A program made the translations under genes and the position numbers. Below, piece after piece: positions 17,395 through 24,894 of a stretch of 64,000 bases of DNA. Within the stretch, counting starts at the first letter, position 1; every line of letters starts with the position of its first letter. Source of the DNA: Pseudodesulfovibrio sp. JC047 (GTDB lineage Bacteria > Desulfobacterota > Desulfovibrionia > Desulfovibrionales > Desulfovibrionaceae); assembly GCF_010468615.1 (NCBI RefSeq), contig NZ_WUEH01000009.1, positions 87,677 through 151,676 of the forward strand, written 5' to 3'. The notes under the pieces are model-generated. The model ran no database searches. It saw only the letters and a program-made list of their open reading frames with translations, and was not told where the DNA came from.

Positions 17395-18849
17395 TTAGTT
17401 GTTTTCTTCGTGAAATCCTTCGGGAAGTTCTGATGGATACACCGTGGCGTCCATGTTCTCGAATGCAGTGAATTCTTTTTGAAAGAATAATTCGCATCGG
17501 CCTGTGGGGCCGTTACGCTGCTTGCCGATGATAATTTCAGCCTGGTTCTTGAGCGGGTTATCCTCGCTCTTGTTGTATGCGGCATCCCGGTAAAGAAAAA
17601 TAATGATGTCAGCATCCTGTTCGATAGCGCCTGATTCACGGAGGTCGGACATCATGGGATGTTTGTCTGTGCGTTCTTCAACTTTACGGTTGAGCTGTGA
17701 CAAGGCGATGACCGGGATGTTCAATTCTTTGGCCAGTGCTTTGAGGTGTCGGGAAATATCAGAAATTTCCTGCTCGCGAGAGTCCGGTCGGGCACTGGAG
17801 CGCATGAGCTGGAGGTAATCAACGACCACCAATCCCAAATTGTGTTCGGCCTTGAGCCGACGGCAACGGGCCTGCAATTCCAAGGTAGACAGGGCGGGGG
17901 TATCGTCGATGAAAATTGGTGCATTGGTGATGACGTCGGCCGCATCCTGCAAGTCCAACCAGTCCTGATCTTCAAGAAAACCGGTTCTCAAGTTGCTGAG
18001 GTGGACTTTGCTTTGCACAGCAAGCAGGCGGGTCATCAACTGTTCCATGCTCATTTCCAATGAAAAAACAGCGGTGGGACATTCGGAACGAGCCGCGGCT
18101 CGGAGGGCGACGTTCAGGGCAAATGCCGTTTTACCCATGGAGGGACGACCAGCGATGATAATGAGGTCCGAGTTCTGCAACCCGGCGGTCATGTTGTCGA
18201 ATTCCGTATAATGGGTCTGAATGCCTGTGACGGCTGATTTGTTATTGAATTTTGCTTGCAGCTCTTCAAAGACTTTGTTGATGAGCTGGTTGCTGGGCAT
18301 CATGCCGCGCATTTCTTTGCTTTGCGCGATCTTGAAAATTTCTTTTTCTGATTCGTCCAGGACTTCGTTGACGTCACGGGATGAAAAACAGTTGGAAATG
18401 ATGCCGCCGGAAATATCTATGAGCCGACGTAGGATACATTTATCACGAACAATTTGACCATGATACAGCGCATTACTGGCACTGATGACTGAATCGGACA
18501 GTTCCGCGAGGTACACTGGACCTCCGACAGAATCGAGCGTGCCATCCTGTTCGAGCTGGTTGGCAACCGTGACGACGTCAATCGGTTTGTGCGAGTCGTA
18601 CAGTTCGGTGAAAGCTTTGAATATATCTCGATGGGCAGGTGAATAGAAATCGTCTGAATTTACAAGGTCCACCAGTTGATGAAACATGCTTTCGGATTGG
18701 AAAACACCACCGAGAACGGCTTGCTCCGCATCCAGAGAATGTGGGGGAACTTTACGGACGAGATCGGAGGAGACCCTATCGAGGGTCTCCTCCTGATGAG
18801 CGTCATATCGGCCTGATTTAGGCCTCTGTTGTTTCGGCGTTTTCGGCAT
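17395..18849 (-). CDS. dnaB: Replicative DNA helicase DnaB
   Basis: 484 residues. The N-terminal domain (PPHSLDAEQAVLGGVF, about 36-140) is followed by a linker and a RecA-like helicase domain with Walker A AGRPSMGKTAFALN, Walker B VVVDYLQLM, the ALSQLNRKVEER sensor region and ESGAIEQDAD. The ATG at 18849 lies inside the end of rplI, giving a 32-bp overlap. No later Met would keep the N-terminal domain. A GAGGA lies 11 bases upstream. No intein or insertion is seen. Confidence 0.96.
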   Translation of the reverse strand: MPKTPKQQRPKSGRYDAHQEETLDRVSSDLVRKVPPHSLDAEQAVLGGVFQSESMFHQLVDLVNSDDFYSPAHRDIFKAFTELYDSHKPIDVVTVANQLEQDGTLDSVGGPVYLAELSDSVISASNALYHGQIVRDKCILRRLIDISGGIISNCFSSRDVNEVLDESEKEIFKIAQSKEMRGMMPSNQLINKVFEELQAKFNNKSAVTGIQTHYTEFDNMTAGLQNSDLIIIAGRPSMGKTAFALNVALRAAARSECPTAVFSLEMSMEQLMTRLLAVQSKVHLSNLRTGFLEDQDWLDLQDAADVITNAPIFIDDTPALSTLELQARCRRLKAEHNLGLVVVDYLQLMRSSARPDSREQEISDISRHLKALAKELNIPVIALSQLNRKVEERTDKHPMMSDLRESGAIEQDADIIIFLYRDAAYNKSEDNPLKNQAEIIIGKQRNGPTGRCELFFQKEFTAFENMDATVYPSELPEGFHEENN

Positions 18850-19363
18850 TCTCTACGGATTCCTCAACGGCCTCAACCTTTTCTTCGGCGGGTTCTTCAA
18901 TGTCTTCGACAACCGGACCACCGTGACGGAGGACGGAGAGCTTCAGCTCGCCGCGCACATCGGGGTGCAGCCGGATTTCGATATCATATTCGCCCAAGGC
19001 ACGAATGGGATCGGGCAGCAGGATTTTGCGGCGATCAATATCGATGCCAGCAGCTTCCATGGCGTCGCCAATGTTGGATGTGGTGACAGAGCCGTACAGC
19101 TTGTCGCCATCACCAACGCGCACTTCGATGGAAACCGGAGTGGCGGCGATTTTGTCTGCCAGGCCCTGAGCCCGGGTGCGAAGTGAATCAGCCTGTTCCT
19201 GCAGCTTGCGGCGTTCCAGCTCAAAAGCTTTCAGGTTGGCTTTGGTGGCAGGCTTGGCAAGTCCCTGAGGAATCAGGTAGTTGCGGCCGTAGCCGTCCTT
19301 AACGGTAACGATGTCTCCGAGGCGACCCAGAGAATCGACATCGGCGCGTAAAATAAGTTTCAT
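18818..19363 (-). CDS. rplI: 50S ribosomal protein L9
   Basis: 181 residues. The N-terminal 23S-binding domain reads MKLILRADVDSLGRLGDIVTVKDGYGRNYLIPQGLA, with the long connecting helix and the C-terminal domain ending ELKLSVLRHG. An acidic extension of about 30 residues (Glu/Ala/Val-rich, ending ENAENAETTEA) goes beyond the usual 148-150 residues. The last 32 bases overlap dnaB. SD GGGGGAGG precedes the ATG. Confidence 0.96.
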   Translation of the reverse strand: MKLILRADVDSLGRLGDIVTVKDGYGRNYLIPQGLAKPATKANLKAFELERRKLQEQADSLRTRAQGLADKIAATPVSIEVRVGDGDKLYGSVTTSNIGDAMEAAGIDIDRRKILLPDPIRALGEYDIEIRLHPDVRGELKLSVLRHGGPVVEDIEEPAEEKVEAVEESVENAENAETTEA

Positions 19364-19375
19364 ATGTCCTCCCCC

Positions 19376-19639
19376 CTACATGGAGCTACGCTTTTTCACA
19401 TCAGTGCTGTGAACGGTGGTGTAGAACAGGAGAGCCATCTGACGGGCGCGCTTGATTTCGTTGGTCAATCGACGCTGATGCTTGGCACAGGTGCCAGTGA
19501 TGCGACGGGCAATGATCTTGCCGCGTTCAGTGACGAAATCGCGAAGGATATCAGGGCGCTTGTAATCCAAAGGCAGCTCTTTGTCCGCGCAAAAGCGGCA
19601 GAACTTTTTCCTCGGGGTGAATTTTTTGCGAAATGCCAT
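19376..19639 (-). CDS. rpsR: 30S ribosomal protein S18
   Basis: 87 residues. The start at 19639 is fixed by TAGGAGG on the minus strand. S18 motifs are [46 protein letters not shown] and [12 protein letters not shown]. It carries the CxxC and an additional Cys of the Zn-type S18. It sits between rpsF (11 bases upstream) and rplI (12 bases downstream). Confidence 0.97.
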   Translation of the reverse strand: MAFRKKFTPRKKFCRFCADKELPLDYKRPDILRDFVTERGKIIARRITGTCAKHQRRLTNEIKRARQMALLFYTTVHSTDVKKRSSM

Positions 19640-19650
19640 AGTGAAACCTC

Positions 19651-19941
19651 CTAGGCAGCCAGTTTGACGGTCATGAATTTGAAGATGCCGTCGGTGATGC
19701 GGATGTTGCGTTCCAGTTCGGCAACCAGTGCACCGGGAGCGGTGTACACGAGGCGTACATAGTATCCACGGGTCTGCTTTTGGACGGGGTAGGCCAGTTG
19801 GCGCATGCCCCAATCATCGGTCTCAACCATTTTGCCGCCTTCACGATCCACGATGGTGGTGAGGGTTTCCAGGAGTTCTTTCCTGTTTTCCTCAGCCAAC
19901 TCCGGGGAGAGAAGCACGAGCGTCTCGTAGTTGTTAGCCAT
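19651..19941 (-). CDS. rpsF: 30S ribosomal protein S6
   Basis: 96 residues. [12 protein letters not shown] at the N-terminus, [25 protein letters not shown] in the centre and a typical ferredoxin-like S6 length. It lacks the acidic tail seen in enteric S6. AAGGAG precedes the ATG. First gene of the S6-S18-L9-DnaB operon; the promoter is at 20008-20036. Confidence 0.97.
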   Translation of the reverse strand: MANNYETLVLLSPELAEENRKELLETLTTIVDREGGKMVETDDWGMRQLAYPVQKQTRGYYVRLVYTAPGALVAELERNIRITDGIFKFMTVKLAA

Positions 19942-20007
19942 TCTTTAATTCTCCTTTTGGTCATTGGCCCTGCTCCACAGTTTGGAGGAGGGCAAGGCAA
20001 GAGAAGA

Positions 20008-20036
20008 TAAATAGGTGTATTTACCGTACCTGTCAA
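20008..20036 (-). promoter_or_regulatory. Strong sigma-70 promoter of the rpsF operon
   Basis: Minus strand: perfect TTGACA (20031-20036), 17-bp spacer, TATTTA (20008-20013). It starts 15 bases after the stop of the small gene at 20052, giving an untranslated leader of about 60 bases before rpsF. Confidence 0.82.
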
Positions 20037-20051
20037 GTCGGAACGGGAAGC

Positions 20052-20213
20052 CTATTTCTTCTTTGAAGTCTCTGTTTCGTCTTCTTTGGGCGGCGTCCAG
20101 CCGCAGCGATCATTCGAAGGGCCTCAACCGCCTCCACCGAGTTTGCCTCGGACCATTCGTCCGATCACCAAGCCAAGGGCGACCAATCCGATGAGTTGTA
20201 CCCATTCCGGCAT
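20052..20213 (-). CDS. Candidate small membrane selenoprotein (in-frame UGA = Sec at codon 30)
   Basis: Reading frame of 53 codons, interrupted by one TGA (20124-20126) and ending in TAG. ATG 20213 has GGAG 7 bases upstream and lies 10 bases after the purC stop. Residues 5-21 form one TM helix (VQLIGLVALGLVIGRMV), then RGKLGGGG-U-GPSNDRCGW and a charged tail TPPKEDETETSKKK. If UGA is a stop, the product is a 29-residue peptide ending GGGG. A hairpin fitting the bacterial SECIS model starts 19 bases after the UGA. The layout (N-terminal TM, Gly-rich, Sec, charged tail) resembles eukaryotic SelK/SelS, probably by convergence. No selA, selB or selC is in the window. Not a family I recognise; selenoprotein status is inferred. 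Confidence 0.6.
20090..20126 (-). promoter_or_regulatory. Candidate bacterial SECIS element (UGA plus downstream hairpin)
   Basis: After the UGA (20124-20126) come 19 bases, then GCGGC-UGGAC-GCCGC (20090-20104): a 5-bp GC stem with a 5-base loop whose second base is G. Published bSECIS rules ask for a 4-16 bp upper stem, a 3-14 base loop with G in the first two positions, and about 16-37 bases between UGA and loop; here it is 24. A lower helix CUUC/GAAG can also form. Confidence 0.5.
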
Positions 20214-20222
20214 ATGCGTCTC

Positions 20223-21119
20223 CTATACGTTGAGGTCTTCTCCTGTCAGCATTTTGTAGGCTTTCAGGTAGTTGGCTCTGGTTTGAGCGGCGATATCCTC
20301 GGGAATCCGGGGTGCTGGCGGTTGCTTGTTGAATCCGATTTCCTCCAACCAGTCACGGAAATACTGCTTGTCAAAACTGGGTTGTGGCTGGCCTGGTTCA
20401 TATCCTGCTTCAGGCCAGAATCGGGAAGAATCCGGGGTCAGAGCTTCATCGATGAAGATGAGTTCATCATCCAGCAAGCCGAATTCAAATTTGGTATCGG
20501 CAATGAGGATGCCGCGTTCTTTGGCGTAATCACGGGCGCGGGTGTAGATATCCAGCGTCAGTTTTTCAACCTTGCGCAGCATTTCCTCCCCAAGCAGGTC
20601 CGCTGCCTGAGCGAGCGTGATGTTTTCATCGTGGTCGCCGATTTCCGCTTTGGTGGAGGGCGTGAAGAGGGCTGTCTCCAGCATTTCGGATTCTTTCAGA
20701 TTGGCGGGCAGGTCGTGGCCGCAGACCGTGCCGGTTTTCTGATAGTCTTTCCAGCCAGAACCGGTGATAAAGCCGCGGACGATACACTCGATGGGAAGCG
20801 GTTTGGCCTTTTTGGCCAAGACGCTCCGGTCTTGAAGCATCGCTTTGTATTTGTGCAACGGTTCGGGATAGTCATCCACATTTGTGGCGAGAATGTGGTT
20901 GGGAACCAGGTCTTCCATCATTTTCATCCAGAAGAGGGTGATCTGATTCAGAACTTTTCCCTTGTCTTTGATGGGGTCGGGCATGACTACGTCGAATGCG
21001 GAGAGCCGATCCGTTGTCACGAGGAGCAACGTGTCAGCGTCAATCTCGTAGATGTCGCGGACTTTTCCTTTGGAAATGAGTGGATATTCGGTGATATTGG
21101 TTTCCAGAACGCCTGCCAT
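20223..21119 (-). CDS. purC: Phosphoribosylaminoimidazole-succinocarboxamide synthase
   Basis: 298 residues, the long (eukaryote-like) form of SAICAR synthase. It joins CAIR and aspartate with ATP in purine synthesis. Motifs are SKGKVRDIYEID, TTDRLSAFDVVMPDPIKDKG, PIECIVRGFITGSGWKDY, LADTKFEFG-type (ILIADTKFEFG) and IDEALTPDSSRFWP. It lies 37 bases after hisD and 10 bases before the candidate selenoprotein gene, all in the same direction. Confidence 0.95.
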   Translation of the reverse strand: MAGVLETNITEYPLISKGKVRDIYEIDADTLLLVTTDRLSAFDVVMPDPIKDKGKVLNQITLFWMKMMEDLVPNHILATNVDDYPEPLHKYKAMLQDRSVLAKKAKPLPIECIVRGFITGSGWKDYQKTGTVCGHDLPANLKESEMLETALFTPSTKAEIGDHDENITLAQAADLLGEEMLRKVEKLTLDIYTRARDYAKERGILIADTKFEFGLLDDELIFIDEALTPDSSRFWPEAGYEPGQPQPSFDKQYFRDWLEEIGFNKQPPAPRIPEDIAAQTRANYLKAYKMLTGEDLNV

Positions 21120-21156
21120 GAGTCTTCCCTCTCTCTATATTTATAGTAATGGACGG

Positions 21157-22461
21157 TTATTTGATGCGTTGTTCCACGCTTCGGGCGTGGGCTTCAAGGC
21201 CTTCCAGCCGAGCCAGCCGGGCGATTTTGTCACCGTGTTCGGAAACATAGTTCGCACTGGTTGCGATCACACTGGATTTTTTGCAGAAATTCTGCACGGA
21301 CAATGCGGATGAAAATCGGACTGTGCGCAGGGTCGGCAACACATGGTTCGGTCCGGCAAAGTAGTCTCCTACTGGTTCAGGCGCAGTGTGTCCCATGAAA
21401 ATGGCTCCGGCATGGTGGATCGAGCCGAGCATGGACCACGGGTCAGCAATCGAAAGCTCCAGATGTTCGGGAGCGAGCAGGTTGATCAGGTTCGCGCCGG
21501 TTTTCAGGTCTGGAACCGTTATGATAGCCCCCCAATTTGTGAGGGATTTCGAGGCGATATCCTTGCGAGGTAACCGGGCGCATTGTTCGACCAATTCCTT
21601 TTTGACGTTGGCAGCCAGTTCGGTGCTCGGTGTGACAAGGATGGCTGCGGCCAATGGATCGTGTTCAGCCTGGGAGAGCATGTCTGCCGCAACCCATTCC
21701 GGCGTGGCGGAATCGTCGGCTAAAATGGCTATTTCACTGGGACCGGCAACCATGTCGATGCCGACGTGTCCAATCAATTGCGATTTGGCGGTGGCAACAA
21801 AGATATTGCCGGGACCAGCCAGCATGTCGCATGGAGCAATCGTCTCCGTGCCGTATGCCAGCGCGGCAATGGCCCATGCCGATCCGGCCAGATAGATTTC
21901 GTCCAATCCGAGGAGGGCGGCGGTGGCGAGAATATGTGGGTTCAGCGTCCCGTCTTTTCGTGGGGGAGAGGTGACGGCAATGGAACCGACACCGGCCACC
22001 TGTGCCGGGACCGCATTCATGATGAGGCTGGAAATGAGTGGTGTTTCACCGCCTTGTCCGCCGGGGACATACAGACCAACGCGTTCGATAGGGCGAACCA
22101 TTTGGCCGAGAATGGTGCCGTCAGCGTCCGTGGTCCACCAGGATTTTTCTTTTTGGTTGGTATGAAAGGTCCGAACGCGCTGGATGGATTCTTCAAGAAT
22201 GGCCACATCGGTGTCCGGGATGGCGGCCAAAGCCGCTTTCAGAGCCTCTTTCGGAACACGAATGTCCGCTTTTTCCTGCGAATCGCAATCAAATTTGCGG
22301 GTATATTCCACCAGGGCGTCATCGCCACGTTCTTTGACGGTGTTCAGGATATCCCGGACCAGGGTGTCCACTTTGGTGTCCGGGTCTTTGCGTTGATCGA
22401 GCCATTCGCGGATGGCCTGCCAATCGTTGCGAGTTGTATAGTTCAATGCTCTACACGGCAT
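21157..22461 (-). CDS. hisD: Histidinol dehydrogenase
   Basis: 434 residues from ATG 22461, chosen because GAGGT precedes it and MPCRALNYTT gives a normal HisD N-terminus. A Zn-dependent enzyme that oxidises histidinol to histidine in two NAD steps. Motifs are ERVGLYVPGG, GPGNIFVATAKSQLIGHVGIDMVAGPSEIAILAD, LSQAEHDPLAAAILVT and the C-terminal GPNHVLPT. The Glu-His catalytic region (APEHLEL) is intact. It is apparently unlinked to other his genes here and leads the hisD-purC transcript. Confidence 0.95.
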   Translation of the reverse strand: MPCRALNYTTRNDWQAIREWLDQRKDPDTKVDTLVRDILNTVKERGDDALVEYTRKFDCDSQEKADIRVPKEALKAALAAIPDTDVAILEESIQRVRTFHTNQKEKSWWTTDADGTILGQMVRPIERVGLYVPGGQGGETPLISSLIMNAVPAQVAGVGSIAVTSPPRKDGTLNPHILATAALLGLDEIYLAGSAWAIAALAYGTETIAPCDMLAGPGNIFVATAKSQLIGHVGIDMVAGPSEIAILADDSATPEWVAADMLSQAEHDPLAAAILVTPSTELAANVKKELVEQCARLPRKDIASKSLTNWGAIITVPDLKTGANLINLLAPEHLELSIADPWSMLGSIHHAGAIFMGHTAPEPVGDYFAGPNHVLPTLRTVRFSSALSVQNFCKKSSVIATSANYVSEHGDKIARLARLEGLEAHARSVEQRIK

Positions 22462-22602
22462 GGTGACCTCTATTCGAGTGAGAGTTGATGTCCAAGTGCT
22501 GGATAGTAGCGGAGGGTGTGTCAAAAGTCGAGTCTGACAGCGGAGATTCCCGAACGGGAAATGAGTCTTTTCATACTTTTTCGATGTAACGAGTGAATGT
22601 AG

Positions 22603-22643
22603 AAAATAAAAAGAGGACCGGGGTTTGCACTCCCCGGCCCTCT
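22603..22643 (-). terminator. Terminator of porin 1
   Basis: Inverted repeat AGAGGACCGGGG/CCCCGGCCCTCT (22612-22643), followed on the minus strand by TTTTTATTTT. Nearly identical to the terminator of porin 2 at 24808. Confidence 0.93.
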
Positions 22644-22690
22644 GGCGTTCCTTGGCGATTAAGCGTTAGCGCTTAATGTTCTAAGCGAAC

Positions 22691-24055
22691 TTAGAACTGG
22701 TAGACCATGCCGATCTGGAATTTCCAAGCGTCGCCGCCGTCTTTCTCAGCACCCCAAGCGTCTTCGTCGAGGTCGAGATTGACGTAACCGATGCCGTTGT
22801 ACATGGTCAATTCGTCGTAGATTTTGTACATGGTGTTGAAGTCAACTTCCCACATAGCGTCGTCTTCGGTCAGAGTAGCACCGTAGACTTTGTTGGCCAT
22901 TTTCTTGTCGTTGGTACCCTTGGCGTACACGATGTGAGCATCGTGAGTCAGGCCTTCAGCGAAGGACTGGATGCCAGTAGCGGACAAGGCAACGGTGTGG
23001 AAACCGATGTTGTCTTTGTCGCTGTCAAGGTCATCACCGGTGATCAAGCCACCGCCGAACCAGAAGGAGCCGATAGCCCAGTCGTTGATCTGGGAAGGCA
23101 GACGCTCGGAACCGTTGGTTGCGTCGTCGTCTTCACCAGTGGTGTAGGCGTAGGTCAGGGACAGGTTCATGAAATCGAAGCCAGTGTAATCAACTGCAAC
23201 GTCGAACAACCAACCGGAACGGTCGTACTGTTCTTTGTCGCCGGACACGGAACCGTAGTTCAGGTCAGCGGAGACAACGAAGGGATCGAACATGGTCATA
23301 GCGAAGCTGGAACCAGCCCACCATGCGTTTTCGATGCCGTCAACAGGAGTTGCACCAGCGGTCTGGTTGGTCATGCCGGCGATTGCGTTAGCAGTGCCAC
23401 CAGCATTGACGCCCATGGGGGCATACATGAAGAACGGAGACACGGAAAAGCCTTCGAAGTTCATGGGCAGAGCAACGATCCAGTTATCAATAGCGGAATC
23501 GTCGGAAGCGGAAACAGCAGCATCGGTGTTGCCATCGGCAGCACGAGCGAAGCCACCAAGAACACTGATGTTCTCAGTGATCGGGGAGCTCACCAACACA
23601 CCAGTGGTGCGGGCATTCAGGATCATGCTGGCGCCACCAACAGCGGCGGGCAGGCCGATGGGCATGAGACCGGCTTTCACGTTGACGGAAGTGCCGGGCC
23701 AGTTGAAGTCCAGGTAAGCATCACGCAGGTCAATGGTGTTGGCTGCGCCGGAACCGGACTCATCAGCCATCATGCCACCCTGACCCCAGTCGCCACGGAC
23801 GGAGCGGAAGCCGATGACAGCTTTCAGGTTCTCGTTAGCGGTGACGGTGAAGTACAGGTCAGCACGCTGACGGATGTTCATTTCTTTTTCGGATTTGGCA
23901 ACATTGTCGTTACCAGCAGCGAAGTCCCAGTTGTCACGCCATACAGCGTTGACCAGAACGTTACCGGAAATGGTAACTTCGGGAGCTGCGAAAGACGTTG
24001 CAGCCATGCCCAGGACCATGGTCAGGGCAACTGCAAGCAGAGTCAAACGTTTCAT
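22691..24055 (-). CDS. Outer-membrane (homotrimeric-type) porin, copy 1
   Basis: 454 residues. The signal peptide MKRLTLLAVALTMVLGMAATSFA is followed by APEVTISGNVLVNAVWRDNWDFA, then alternating beta-strands, and it ends WKFQIGMVYQF with the C-terminal Phe needed for BAM insertion. It matches the abundant porin type of Desulfovibrio. Highly similar to the second copy at 24895; differences cluster in stretches that look like surface loops (for example residues about 200-260). SD AAGGAAG lies before the ATG. Codon usage is biased as in strongly expressed genes. It should mediate passive diffusion of small solutes; selectivity is unknown. Confidence 0.9.
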   Translation of the reverse strand: MKRLTLLAVALTMVLGMAATSFAAPEVTISGNVLVNAVWRDNWDFAAGNDNVAKSEKEMNIRQRADLYFTVTANENLKAVIGFRSVRGDWGQGGMMADESGSGAANTIDLRDAYLDFNWPGTSVNVKAGLMPIGLPAAVGGASMILNARTTGVLVSSPITENISVLGGFARAADGNTDAAVSASDDSAIDNWIVALPMNFEGFSVSPFFMYAPMGVNAGGTANAIAGMTNQTAGATPVDGIENAWWAGSSFAMTMFDPFVVSADLNYGSVSGDKEQYDRSGWLFDVAVDYTGFDFMNLSLTYAYTTGEDDDATNGSERLPSQINDWAIGSFWFGGGLITGDDLDSDKDNIGFHTVALSATGIQSFAEGLTHDAHIVYAKGTNDKKMANKVYGATLTEDDAMWEVDFNTMYKIYDELTMYNGIGYVNLDLDEDAWGAEKDGGDAWKFQIGMVYQF

Positions 24056-24167
24056 TATAAATCTTCCTTTTTTTGCAATTCAAAAACCAAGGGAACGCCT
24101 CAATCGAGCCTTTTCCTATCGCATGAGTTTCCTTTTGGCAAGAAAATAGGCCGTGAAAGTCGAAAAA

Positions 24168-24173
24168 AGTATA
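24168..24173 (-). promoter_or_regulatory. Candidate -10 element of porin 1
   Basis: TATACT on the minus strand, 113 bases before the porin 1 start. Porin 2 has the same hexamer 111 bases before its start in the same context (A-run, TTATACTTTTT). No good -35 is visible for this copy. Confidence 0.45.
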
Positions 24174-24807
24174 AATTTTTTTACCGTATAAAAAATGAAT
24201 TGTTTTATGCAAAAAATATTATAATAATGAAACAAAATTGCTATTTACGCAATTTCATATCAGATTAGTATCTATTAATTGGTACGGGCTTTTATGTAAA
24301 ATATTGTAAAACTGTTGCAAAAAAACGACACTTCTGGAGTGGTAAAGTTCAAAATTTTTGTCTGTTGTTTTTTTGAGAGCTTTTGTTGTGCAATGCGACC
24401 CTGTTAGAAGTGGGAAAGAGTGAAGGAAATGGCGACCGCTACAGGCCTTTTGTCAAGGAGTGCTGTCTTGGTGAGCGTGTCGAGAAGTGGGGCCATTTAA
24501 ATTCGTTGTGAGGAGAGGCTAGGCTGTGTGGTGTGTCGTGGAGGGTGGTTATTGAATCCATTAGGAGAATGACCAAGAAAGGCTTGGTTGAAGTCTTTAT
24601 GGCTGTTGGTTTGGAGAGGGTGTCGTTTGATTGTTGAAATTTGTTTTTGTCCGCCACCTCGTTGCTGACTCTGGAAGGAGGGATATGGAATGAAGGGGGG
24701 GGCTTAGAGGAGAGGTGAGCAGGACGTTCAAAAAGTGTCCATAGGGTATGGCTCATGTCAGAGAGTAGGTGTTTCCACTTCTCGGTATTTGATTCTTGAA
24801 GTGGGCA
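24174..24807. other. Long intergenic region between the two porins; nothing assigned
   Basis: About 630 bases. The first 150 are AT-rich and look like the upstream promoter region of porin 1. The remainder is purine-rich on the plus strand (GGAGAGG-, GAAGG- and GTGG-type runs) and holds no gene with a ribosome binding site. I see no tRNA, terminator or repeat inside it. Confidence 0.5.
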
Positions 24808-24844
24808 TAAAAAGAGGGCCGGGGTTTGCATTCCCCGGCCCTCT
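24808..24844 (-). terminator. Terminator of porin 2
   Basis: AGAGGGCCGGGG/CCCCGGCCCTCT (24813-24844) with T-rich flank on the minus strand (TTTTTAT). Same design and loop as the porin 1 terminator. Confidence 0.93.
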
Positions 24845-24894
24845 GACGTTCCTTGGTGATTTAAGCAGTTATGCTTAAGCGTGTTCTAATGAGA

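Noticed and set aside
19376..19813. Longer 145-residue version of S18
   Set aside because: The upstream extension overlaps rpsF out of frame, and a strong AGGAGG fixes the start at 19639.
22934..24268. Long plus-strand frames antisense to the two porins (444 and 453 codons)
   Set aside because: They are shadows produced by the strong codon bias of the porin genes; no start signal, and the products are Val/Gly/His-rich without family features.
24439..24831. 130-codon minus-strand frame between the porins
   Set aside because: Its start lies inside the porin 2 terminator, it has no ribosome binding site, and the product is low-complexity (Ser/Thr/Pro/His-rich), as expected from a purine-biased opposite strand.
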